NCBI RefSeq assembly: GCF_033568475.1
Contig: NC_133122.1
Coordinates: 143,909,402-143,973,401, forward strand
DNA: 64,000 nucleotides
Direction of reading: 5' to 3'
From: Henckelia pumila
Taxonomy: Eukaryota > Streptophyta > Magnoliopsida > Lamiales > Gesneriaceae
Shown here: in pieces, positions 1 to 12,200 of the stretch
Numbering within the stretch: position 1 is the first letter of the stretch
Layout: each line of letters begins with the position of its first letter
Notes under the pieces: model-generated
Database searches by the model: none
The model's input: only the letters and a program-made list of their open reading frames with translations
Told to the model about the DNA's origin: nothing
Program-made: the position numbers and the translations under genes

Positions 1-49
1 ATTTACTAGTTGTTTTGTATGTTTGGGGTTTTGTATATCATCGTTATTG

Positions 50-579
50 TCAGGGACGGATTCACGAATTAGAATTAGGGTGAGCTTGAATATAATTTAA
101 TAAATTATATATTATTATACAAAAAACATAATATATTTTATTTATAATATATTTTGGAAACTAATTTGAAAATTTCATGAATTTAGAATAATATAACAAT
201 AAATAAGACCCAAAATTTTCATTTTAATTTTTTCAACCACTAAAATTTATTTTAATGCAACAACAAATAATTTTATTATTCAAGTAATAAATTTTTCTCT
301 TAAATTACAAAAAATATCGATTTTTAATACATTCATATCATACAACTATTATAATTTTAAAAATTAATCTGAAACAAAAAAGATATTTCATTTGTATTAG
401 TATTTAAGACTTGAAAAGCCGAAGTCATAAGCTGAATTTTATAGAAAAATTTTAAACAATAAGCATATACAAAATTTAAAATTTACTATACCATTAATTA
501 TTTTTGAAATTATATATATATAGCCAAAAAAAAAAAAAATGGCTATAGCACAATCCTAACATGGATTCGTCCACACTTA
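50..579. mobile_element. Possible small TIR element (MITE-like)
   Basis: The left end reads GGGACGGATTCACG and the right end, reversed, reads GTGGACGAATCCATG, an imperfect inverted pair about 530 bp apart. The flanks carry near-identical direct repeats, ATCGTTATTG on the left and ATCGTTATAG on the right. The interior is AT-rich and has no reading frame. Boundaries are approximate and the superfamily is unknown. Confidence 0.4.
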
Positions 580-660
580 TCGTTATAGTTATAGTTATTA
601 CATTACATACAATTAACTATCAAATAGTATAATTTTCCCATATGATGCATGGTTTTACTT

Positions 661-1101
661 AGGGATGCAAACGAATTGAACCTGTTCGTGAGCTATACGA
701 GCTCGCTCGATAAATATTTGATTAGTATTCGAGCTTATCGAATTCGAGCCGAATTCGAACATGTTTGAACTTTTTTTCGAGCCGAGCTCGAGCCGAAATT
801 ACTATGTTCGATAGTTCGCGAATAGTTCGAGAGCCTTAATATTTAATTAATATAATATAATTATATAATAATATATATACATTTCGAGCTTTCGAACCAT
901 AATATCTGAATAGTTCACGAATAGATTCGAATATTTCGAACCGAACTCGAACTCGAACTTTATTTCGAGCCAAACTCGAGCCAAAATATTTGAAATTATT
1001 GAACTTCGAATCGAGCTCGAACTCGAATATCTCTCATCGAGCCGAATTCAAACCTTAAAATTTTACCATTATTCGACTCGATTCGATTTATTTGCATCCC
1101 T
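661..1101. mobile_element. hAT-like MITE with perfect 11-bp terminal inverted repeats
   Basis: The element begins AGGGATGCAAA and ends TTTGCATCCCT, a perfect 11-bp inverted repeat. The interior is rich in CTCGAGC and TTCGAA motifs that pair across the element. It encodes nothing. No convincing 8-bp target duplication remains, so the hAT assignment rests on the similarity of termini and interior to the 39218-39478 element, which does have one. Confidence 0.65.
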
Positions 1102-2479
1102 ACAACTTTTAATAAATAGGATGTATTGCGGTCGGATGCTACCGAAATCCGCATCTGACATTCTGCTATCCTAGCAATATAGGGTTTGTTAAAGTATTTG
1201 GGAAATGAAGGTAGTGTAATATCGAGTCATTAATTAATGTCTTAAAATTTACTCAACCCCATCATCATTGATGTATGAAGTTTATGACAGAAGCCTATTG
1301 TGCTTGAATTTTAAAAGTTATCGCTAGTTGAACTTGTAGAAAAAAGATGATATAGAGGTCCATGGTTTCTCTATTATCTGACTATGATTTTACCTAAATT
1401 CCCAATTAATTTATCATCTACGTCAAAAATATCGTGTCTTCGATGAGAAATTCAACAAATTCAAACTCGATTTAACTTTATAAAGTATTTGTAACCGGAA
1501 AAGATATATATATCTATGTCATAATAAGAGATACTTGGAAGTTGGAATTATATTTTTAATCAACAGGAAAGAGACACGAGTTCTATTTTCCATAACAAGC
1601 CGGTGTGAATATCGTGTCACGAACATGCTATTTCTTAGGCATTGGATGTGTAACCCTCGATCTTTACGGTAATTACGTTATCTTGTCTATCTATTTATTA
1701 TAATTATTCGACTATGATTTTGCCATAACTTCTCAATTCATTTATGCCTGTTTGGCTCACCACCATTTTTTTTTTTTAATGTCATGTAATCTTTCAAATT
1801 GTTCCCCACTCAAACTTCTTTCATTAAATTTCCCACACTAATACTCGATTTTCAGTAAATACGAATTAGTCAGGTTCTGAAATAAATATAATAATTTATA
1901 TGAAATATAAATTCAAGACCGAGTTTAAAATTTAAATTCTTTGTATTTGAAATGATATTTACGCTACATATTGTATGTACATTATGATGTAATGATTTAC
2001 GTTTTGTATACGAAAAGTGAGTATTAGAGGCACTAATACTAACAATTTCGATAAATTAATATGAAACGAAGCATAAAAATGATGAATTGCTCCTGATATG
2101 ATGGATATGGAGCAAGGGATAACAGACAAAACTATGCAGTCTGCAAAGCAATCTACTTTCTGGTGGGGATTTTTTTTTTTAATGAATACACCAACTATCG
2201 CTACTTTATTATTATTTTCAAAATAGTTTTAAAATGTTTTTTTTGAAACTATATTAAAATGTTTTCAGATCTGAAAGATTTTGTAAATTAATTCATATTC
2301 ATACTATAAAAAAGCGTAATCTACAATTATTAGCAATAAAAGCACAATTTCTCGAATTTTGGTAATTTTTCCATCCAGGTTAACACAATAACATCACAAC
2401 ATAAACAATAATTTATTCCTTTCAAAAAAAAAAAAAAACAATAATTTATTTAATTTAATAAAAAAAGAGTGGAATCCAA
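1102..2479. other. AT-rich intergenic spacer
   Basis: No coding region, RNA gene or clear repeat was seen. There are only A/T runs and low-complexity DNA between the MITE and the BRM upstream region. Confidence 0.5.
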
Positions 2480-3295
2480 TCCCAGTACGGGTCGGGTCCA
2501 GCCCTTACTTTTAACCCGAGTTAGTTAACACAAGAGTTGATTAATTAAATTAAATTAAATTAAAATTAAGAAAATCAACAAATAGTGAGTACGGTGGTGT
2601 AGGTATAAACCCTCCCTCGGCCCCAGAAATTGCGAATTGCGTGAAAAATTCTTCGCACACAGACAAGCACCTACACTGAGTGAGAGAGAGTGCAATCTTC
2701 CGACAGGTTCGGGCGAATCGCCGGCCATCAGATCGATCTGGTGAATCTGGGTCCCACCATTTTGAGCCAAGAATCCCTCTTTTTTCGCTATAAAAATTCA
2801 ATTCCTTGAAACCCATCCTATTTTATAATTGCTTTATGCACGTATGCCTTTATATGTATGCGTGGGACATGGGGTCTCTGGATTTTAAACGGGTCAGAGT
2901 CTGTGAAAATGACGGCGTTTTAACTATATTCGTGGGTGATAATTAGGATTTTCTGGGAATGTTCTGATTGCCTGTTTGTGTGAATTCTTGGGGGAATCGA
3001 GAGTGGACTGAAATTTAGAGCTTCGCGAAGCTCTGATCTTTGTGGGTTTTTATTTTTTGAGGTTGCATTGTCATTGACGTGTGGGGGGAGCTACGTGGTT
3101 TCAATCAGTGCCCTGCTTCTACTGTTGAGGGTTTTCAACTTGTTGATGTTGCTTACAGGTGGGGCTGAATTTTTTTGCCGCAAAGACGACTCTTGACTCC
3201 ACCGTAGCTTCAATTGTGTGCGTGTGTGCGTGTTTTCTTTTTTGCTCATTTTGATTTTTGTTTTGGGTGGTTGGGGGTTGTGTTAAATATATTTC
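2480..3295 (+). promoter_or_regulatory. Presumed BRM promoter and 5' leader
   Basis: This stretch is less AT-rich than its surroundings. It contains a GAGAGAGAG run near 2683 and a T-rich tract just before the BRM start codon. Start site and any leader intron cannot be fixed; a CTTACAG at 3153-3159 could be a leader acceptor. The call rests mainly on position. Short open frames on the minus strand here look incidental. Confidence 0.35.
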
Positions 3296-6200
3296 ATGCA
3301 ATCTGGCGGTGGGCCCCAGCAAGGGGGACATGGACGGAGCACTGCTCCTTCGGCATCTGCTTCGCCGTCCTCGTCTTCATCTGCAGCATTTGATCACCAG
3401 CAACAGCAGCAGCAACAGCAAAGACAGGTAGGAATTCGTGAGTAAATTTTTTTCTTGGCGTTTGAGAATTAAGTTGTATAGATTTTTGTTTGGTTTTGTT
3501 TTGTCTTGCCCTCATTATCATTATTAGTAGTTTTTTTTCCTTCTTTCTTTTTGTGTTGGTGCAATTTTTGTGTGTCGCATCAACAATTATCTGGGTAATT
3601 TAATAATTCTGTGAGGGTCGGCTGGTCAGCAGTGAATTAGGATCAATTATCCAAGTATATTGACTATTTTTATCCAGTTACATAGATTCAAATTTGGTGA
3701 ATGCTGATGGCATCTATGAGTTCTGTTTTGCAGCTTTTAATCATTACGCTGACTGTTTTGATTTTGCACTTGCATATTTTCCTTCGCCCATTGTTTCAAT
3801 CATTTACATGTACCTGCATTATCACATTTGTATAATGTGACGTGATTGACACAGTTTAAATGTGTTGCAGACTTGCAGTTCCTCTCACTTGACTTTTTCA
3901 CCTATTGCTGTTTATCAACCTTTCTACAGATGATTCATGGCTAAAAGAAGAGAAAGATTATGCGATTTGGTTTTGGAGTGAAATTAATTAATCATGGAAA
4001 AAAGATGAAAAATTTCTGAATATTTGCATTACTTGTTCTTAGGTAAAACTCAGGGTGGTTGTTTTGTCTGTCATTTCATCTTATTTGAATATATCTGCTG
4101 TTTCGTGTGTTTTTTACTTCTTACAAAAGTGGCACCCATTTATTGCTGATGCTCTATGGTTTTTCTGCTCTCACCAATTTGTTATTTCTTTTCATGCATT
4201 TGGTTCGGTCAAATTTCTGAATTACAGCATATAGCTGTTCCTTGGGGATTATTTTTTTCCAGTAAACTTCATTTCTTCTGAATCGTATACTAATTTCCCT
4301 GAAAACAAAGTTTAGCCTTTTGGAAGTGGAGGAAGGTAGAGAGGTAGAGGTAAAAGGCATGTTGGAATATTGGAATTCTATAGCCCCTGGAGTTGAGGAT
4401 TTTTTCTTCTACGATTTAAGTTTATCTACGTTTTTCCGTGGTGTAATTGATTTGTCTCACAAGCTTTTGGGCCAAATGATATGTAATTCGTTTTTTATCA
4501 AGTGTCTTAACCTTGAAGTGCAAGTTACTGCATTGCATTTTTCCATTGTATTTTGTTTTCCTGTTTGTGCAATGTGCAATAAATTGCTATGCCTTTCAGA
4601 ACTGAAATGTCACGCGGAAGATGTGGAAGAAAAGTCTAGTGGTTAGATGGATGCTGAGATGTATTAAATAATGCATTGGTACCAGTTGCACTGCTTTGCT
4701 TAGCTATTCACAATTTTATTTTGTTGGATTGAATATGCTTGGATCTATTGTACTGCCTTGCTTAGCCCATTCACAATTTTTTTGTCTGATTGAATATGCG
4801 TTGTTTTTGACTGGTTGGATGGTAGCTTCTCTTTTATTATATTATTTCCTGATAAATGATTGAGCTGCAGTTACTGGCATTTATATTGTTTATACTTCTT
4901 ACTGAAACCAAGTGTGCAGTACTCACTCCCTTGTCCTTTCTGAATGTAATTCTCAGGCATTGCAGCAACAGTTTCTGAGGAGGACCGAAGGGAATAATGC
5001 CCTTTTAGCCTACCAAGCTGGCAATATTCATGGGGCCCTTGCTGGAGCAAATGTTATGGCTTCTGCATCCATGCAATTGCCTCAGCAATCCAGGAAGCTA
5101 GTTGATCTAGGCCAACAGCATGCCCCTCCTAATATTCAAGACCAGGGTCACAATAGGATTCAAGGTGCTGAACAACAGATGTTGAATCCTTTCCAACATG
5201 CTTACTTGCAACATGCTTTTCAGGCTGCACAACAGAAAACAACCTTAGGGATGCAATCCCAGCAGCAGATGAAACCAGGGATATCTGGTCCTCTTGTTAA
5301 AGATCAAGATATTCGGATGACAAATATGATCCAAGTTGGGAATCTGTCTCAGGCATCCACCTCCAAAAAATCATCTGAGCAGGTCGTTCATGGCGAGAAA
5401 CCGGCAGATCATAATCAGCATCCCATTTCAAGCGAACCAAGATCTAATTATCCAGCACGTCTTGGTCAAACAATGTCATCAGCATCAATGCAGGGGCCAC
5501 ACACGCAGCAAAATATCATGAGCATGACCAACAATCCCATGGCTATGGCTGTACAAATGCACGCCTTGCAGTCTTTGGCACTCGAGCACAATATTGACCT
5601 GTCTAATCCTGCTAACGCAAATGTGATCGCTCAACTAATTCCACTAATGCAATCCAGAATGATTGCTCAACAGAAAGTGAATGAAGGCAATATCAGTATA
5701 CAGTCTGCATCTTTTCCAAAACCTAACAGTACCTCAATGCAAGTTGCAAGTGAAAGTTCACCCCATGCTAATTCCTCAAGTGATGTATCTGGGCAGTCTG
5801 GATCTTCAAAAGTTAGGCAGGTTTTGCCTAGTAGTATAGGTGTGACTTCTAGTGCTGCTCTGGTTGACAATTCTAGCAACGTATCCCTACAGCAGTTCAG
5901 TGCGCATGTTAAAGATAACCAGCTGACCCCTAGACAACCACATATTGCTGGAAGTGGAATGCCCCCCCCTTTGCATCCCATGCAATCACCTGGGAATTCA
6001 AGCCAAGGAGTTGAAAGTTTAATGCTGACTAAAGCTTCATCGATTTCAGAAGCTTCTCAGGCACACTATGCCAGAAAAGCTAACCAACCTCCCCAACAAT
6101 CCGTAACTCCATCTGGTGATGGGGAGGTGGGAAATTTGCCAACACCTACTGGTGGACCATTTCCCCATATGCGACAATCACATGCCGGCTTTACAAAACA

Positions 6201-9200
6201 GCAACTGCATGTACTTAAGGCACAAATACTCGCATTTAGGCGTCTGAAGGTTAGGGGAGTTTGAGCCTACCCACTGTAGAATTTTCAATGCTTGCCATTT
6301 TCTCTTCTCTTATTTTTTGTTTTGAATTTTTTAACACGAGTCGCGACAACATAACATTCCAAAGTCTTTTTCCTTTGCCCTGCAGAAAGGAGATTCAACG
6401 CTGCCACGCGAATTGCTCCAAGCTATTTCCCCTCCACCACTTGATTTAAAGATGCATCAGGTATTTCCCCCTCCTGGGACTGCTAGTAAGGATCGGTCAA
6501 CTGGAGAGTGCGTAGATGAGCATGGGAAATCTATGGAGTCAACCGAAAAAGTGCCTCAGGTGGTGACTTTGGCTGCTGGAGCGGGTAAAGTGAAGGAGGA
6601 AGTTTTAAGAGATGGCAAGGCAACTTCTTTGACTGCTAATATGCAAAGCACTGCACCTGAAACAAAGGAACCAAGATTTGTGGTTCCTCATGGGAAAGAA
6701 GAACATCAGAATGAAGGATCTTCCGGGAAATTGGAACATGGGACTGATCTAGGAACGCAGATACCTCCTATTAGGAGCGACATTACTGCAGATAGGGGTA
6801 AAGCAGTTGCTTCGCTGCCAGTTGTTTCAGAAACAATTCAAGTTAAGAAACCTGTTCAAGCAAGCAATGCAACTCAACCTAAGGATACTGGTTCAACCAG
6901 AAAGTATCACGGGCCTTTGTTTGATTTCCCAGTGTTTACTAGGAAACATGACACACTTGGGCCATCTATGATTAACAATAACAACAACCTGTTTCTAACT
7001 TATGATATTAAAGATCTTTTCTCCGAGGAAGGTGGAGACATTTGGAAAAGGAGAAGGGCAGAAAAAATAGGGAAGATCGAAAAACTACTAGCTGTAAACT
7101 TTGAGAGGAAGAAGTTTAAACCTGATCTTGTCATACGACTACAAATTGAATCGAAAAAACTTCAGCTTGTAGATCTTCAAACACGGTTGAGGGATGAGAT
7201 TGAGCAACAACAAATAGAGATAATGGCAATGCCTGATCGACCATATCGGAAGTTTGTTAGACTATGCGAGCGTCAACGGCAAGAGCTGAACAGGCAATCT
7301 CAGGCTAGTCAGAAAGCAGTTAGAGAGAAGCAACTGAAATCCATTTTTCAGTGGCGCAAGAAGCTTCTCGAGGCACACTGGATCATCCGCGATGCTCGAA
7401 TTGCTCGCAATAGGGGAGTTCACAAGTATCACGAAAAAATGCTAAGGGAGTTTTCTAAGAGGAAAGATGATGGCCGTGATAAAAGGATGGAAGCACTGAA
7501 AAATAATGATGTGGAAAGATATAGGGAAATGTTGTTGGAACAACAAACTAACATTAATGGCGAGGCTGCAGAAAGATATGCTGTTCTGTCGTCATTTCTG
7601 ACTCAAACTGAAGAATATCTTCACAAATTAGGAAGTAAAATTACAGCGGCTAAAAATCTGCAGGAGGTTGAGGAGGCAGGCAATTCTGCAGTTGCTGCAG
7701 CACGTGCGCAGGTACACCTCCGTTGTATGTACATATGCCTCACACACATGCCCAGTAGCAAACAGGTCACGGAACACATTAACAAACCTTTGTTTCTGAA
7801 GGATGTATCGAATCTTTGGTACTGCTTTTAGCCTATGTATTATGCAATTCAAGTATATGAATCTCTTGTTAAATTGTCTTTCTTGAATTAAGAAGACAGG
7901 AAAGATTTTTGCCCAAGAATTGGTGCTCTTACTAGTAATATCTATGAATAGTGAGTTGACTGCTGAGAACACACAATGTTTCCATCGGAATTTTGAAAGA
8001 ATAAATTTAAATGACCTCTTCGGCTGTTAGATTTCGATGAGAAGGATACTTCTTTTTTGTACTATTTTGATTAAAAGCTAATGCTGTCGTGGCCTGTGAG
8101 GATGTTTGATGTGCTTATTTTGACATTTTTCATTTCCAAAAGCCATGGATTTGAGATGATGAAATATTTCTATCTGGTCCCATTTCAGTTTTCGGATACT
8201 GTATTCCTTGTCAACTATAAAGGATGCTTTGAAATAATGATAACTTCAAGTGTTTAGTCCAGATTTGCTGGTCTGGTGAAACGAGTGTGTAGTTAAACGA
8301 GAAGAAGCACAGGCTGAGAAGAGCCGATTTTATTGGGTTAAAACATAGAGGATACAAGATACTTATTTATATAGCTCTATCTCCCTTGTTTACTTAAACA
8401 AAGGAGTCTCATCTTCTACTAGAAACCTAATCAAATAAATTTTAATTACATATGTTGATCTATCCTAACCGGCTAATTATTCAAAACATTCACCAGAGTG
8501 TATTTTAAAACCTGTCATGGGTGAAGAAAATTGGCTTGTTAATGCTGGCGTTTTTTCATTCGAATCATGCAAGTTTCATTGATATTTCTTATATAAAGGT
8601 TAATTTAACTTTGGTTTTCAGTAGGAGAAATCTGAGGTCGTATGCCTGCATGAATTGTCTAATTATATGCCATTTTCCTTTTTCTAAAAAAATAAAAAAT
8701 TCTTATATACTTATTTATTGTTCTGTTGAAAATTATTGATTATCAATGGGTTAACTTTTGCAATATTTTGAAAATTATGATACTTCTATGTTGTCATTTA
8801 TACCATTTTCTGGAATGAAGGGTCTCTCTGAAGAAGAAGTAAGAGCTGCTGCTGCCTGTGCTAGAGAAGAAGTGATGGTAAGGAATCGATTCACTGAGAT
8901 GAATGCACCAAAAGAAAACACATCCGTTAACAAGTAAGGCTTTACTAGCTTTCGATATGCACATTATATGGTTTAATCTAATCTAATCCCACATAATGGT
9001 GCAATGATTAAGCTAAGATGACATTAATCATACAGTAGTTATTCTTCATTGTAATGCCTTTGAGCTATTGTTTTCTATCAGGTATTACAATCTTGCACAT
9101 GCTGTGAATGAAAGGGTCCATAGGCAGCCCTCAATGTTACGTGCTGGAACATTACGTGACTATCAGCTTGTTAGTTGCCTTTTCTTAGTCATATAATCCA

Positions 9201-12200
9201 TCGATGACATTTGACTATTCACTTTTAGATCGATATTGGGAAGTGATCTGTTTTTTTCTTCTCAAACTGAAATATGTAGGTCGGTTTGCAGTGGATGTTA
9301 TCTTTGTACAACAACAAATTAAATGGAATCTTGGCCGACGAGATGGGTCTTGGGAAGACTGTTCAGGTGAATTACTTAAATGTTTGTTGGTTTAGAAGAC
9401 TTATTGCTAGTGCCTTCAAGAGAAGGTGACATTTGTTTTACACATAATTTCTCGCGCAATTTTTGGAGCTCTTGTATTCTTTTTCCCTCATTATTATTTA
9501 GTAAGCGGGCATCCAATTCATTTCATTTTCGCTTATACAGGTCATGTCCTTGATTGCGTATTTAATGGAGTTTAAAGGAAACTATGGTCCACATCTTATC
9601 ATTGTTCCTAATGCTGTTCTGGTCAACTGGAAGGTTGTATTGCTTTTGATGTTCCGTCTAAATGCTTACGAGTTGTTTTCCTTAACTTGCCTAATTTAGT
9701 TATAATTCCAGAGTGAATTCCACACTTGGCTTCCAACTGTCTCCTGCATATTTTATGTTGGTGGAAAAGATCAAAGGGCGAAATTGTTTTCTCAAGTAAG
9801 GCAGCGGTTGCCTGTTCTTTTTGAATGAGCTTGATAGTATGCCTTCTGTTTAATTGACTTCCATTTGCTTATCTGCTATCTACTATGTAGGAAGTCATGG
9901 CCATGAAGTTTAACGTTCTTGTGACAACCTATGAGTTCATCATGTATGATCGGTCAAAACTTTCAAAAGTTGATTGGAAGTATATTATAATTGATGAAGC
10001 ACAACGAATGAAGGACAGAGAGTCAGTTTTAGCTCGTGATCTTGATAGATATCGCTGCCAAAGGCGCTTGCTTCTCACTGGAACACCATTGCAGGTTTAC
10101 TTCTTCATTTATGGAGTTTTCCTTGTTGTGGACAAGAATGAAGTATTTTGAATTTTATATCACTAAGACTGAAAAACCTTGCTGAGTTTGAAACATTTCT
10201 TGGGATGACCTTCTGAAGATTAGAGCTTGTTTTCTTCCTTACATTTGTTGACTGTGGAATGACATTGTACTTATGATTGCTTCCGATCTTGGTGCTTTAC
10301 ATATTTAGAATGCCCAGTCCAATGTGATACTGAATGGGCTGTCTGTTTTTAATGCTCCCCAAGTAATGTAGTTAAGGCACTCACCATGTAGTCTGACAAT
10401 GATTTCGTCTTTTTTTTCCTGTCAAAATTTAAGAACTATTGCTATATCTTCTCAATCTCCTCTTCGAACCCCCATATTTGCGTTTTTAGGTGGAACTTCC
10501 ATGTATTATGTTTGTTGGTGTGTTAATTGTATCCCACATCATGAGTAAATATCCCGGGAGTTTAATATATAGACAAGAACAATCCTCCCCCGTGAGCTAG
10601 CTTTTGGGGTTGAGTTAGGTCCAAGTCCATTTCTTAACATGATATCAGAGCCCATATCCACCATATGTGTTGGACTGCCTATAGTTGGGTCACCCGTCCC
10701 ATAGTTGGACCATCCGTTAATGTCTCCACAAACCAATCAGAGGGGTGTGTTGGTGTGTTAAGATATGTCTCATGTCGGTTGGATAGAGTTTCTGTGAGTC
10801 TTTATATAGACAAGGACGACCCTCCCCTTGAGCTAGTATTTGGGGGTGAGTTAGTTCCAAGTCCATTTCTTAACAATGCTCTCCTCCCTCTGTATGCAGA
10901 ATGATCTTAAAGAACTATGGTCCCTTTTAAACCTATTGCTTCCAGAAGTATTTGATAATAGAAAAGCTTTTCATGATTGGTTTTCACAACCATTTCAAAA
11001 AGAAGGTCCCACACACAATGCTGAGGATGACTGGCTTGAGACTGAGAAGAAGGTCATAGTTATACATAGACTTCATCAAATTTTAGAGCCATTTATGCTT
11101 AGGCGTCGTGTTGAAGATGTGGAAGGATCACTGCCTCCCAAGGTATTCCTTTTTAATAATCTTGGTATTTTGGGGCATTGATTTTTACTGATTGTAATTT
11201 GAAAATTGCAGGTTTCAATTGTCCTGAAATGCAGAATGTCTTCCATTCAGAGTGTCATATATGACTGGATCAAATCCACTGGTACTCTTAGAATTGACCC
11301 AGAAGATGAAAAGCTCAAGGTTCAGAAGAATCCTAATTATCAGCCAAAAGCTTACAAAACCTTAAATAACAGATGCATGGAGCTAAGGAAATCATGCAAT
11401 CATCCTTTGCTCAACTATCCATATTTTTCTGATTTTTCGAAGGATTTTCTCGTGAGATCGTGTGGGAAATTGTGGGTTCTGGATAGAGTGTTAATTAAGC
11501 TTCATCGAACTGGACATAGGGTACTGCTATTTAGCACTATGACCAAACTGCTCGACATAATAGAGGAATATTTGCAATGGAGAAGGCTTGTTTTCAGACG
11601 AATCGATGGGACAACTAGTTTGGAAGATCGTGAGAGTGCTATTATAGACTTCAACAGATCAGATACTGATTGTTTTATATTCTTGCTCAGCATTCGTGCT
11701 GCTGGACGAGGTTTGAATCTTCAATCTGCTGACACTGTCATCATATATGATCCTGATCCGAACCCAAAAAATGAGGAACAGGCTGTTGCTCGAGCACACC
11801 GAATTGGGCAGACTAGGGAGGTAAAAGTCATTTATATGGAAGCTGTGGTCGGCAAAATATCAAGCTATCAGAAAGAAGATGAGATCAGGAGTGGAGGTGC
11901 AGTTGATTCGGATGATGACCTTGCTGGGAAGGATCGATATATGGGTTCTATTGAGAGCCTCATTCGGAATAACATCCAACAATATAAGATTGACATGGCT
12001 GATGAGGTTATAAATGCTGGTCGTTTTGACCAAAGGACTACACACGAAGAGAGACGCCTGACCTTAGAAACCTTGTTGCATGATGAAGAGAGATACCAAG
12101 ACACCGTACACGATGTTCCTTCTCTTCATGAAGTTAACCGGATGATTGCCAGATCTGAAGCAGAAGTAGAGCTCTTTGATCAAATGGATGAGGAACTTGA

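Noticed and set aside
4320-4646. Open frame of 108 codons in BRM intron 1
   Set aside because: It lies wholly inside an intron, has no recognisable domain, and is explained by chance in T/G-rich intron DNA.
8270-8520. Possible solo LTR in BRM intron 3 (CTGGTGAA/TTCACCAG ends, LTR-like interior)
   Set aside because: No matching target duplication or clear TG...CA ends were found; the evidence is too thin to annotate.
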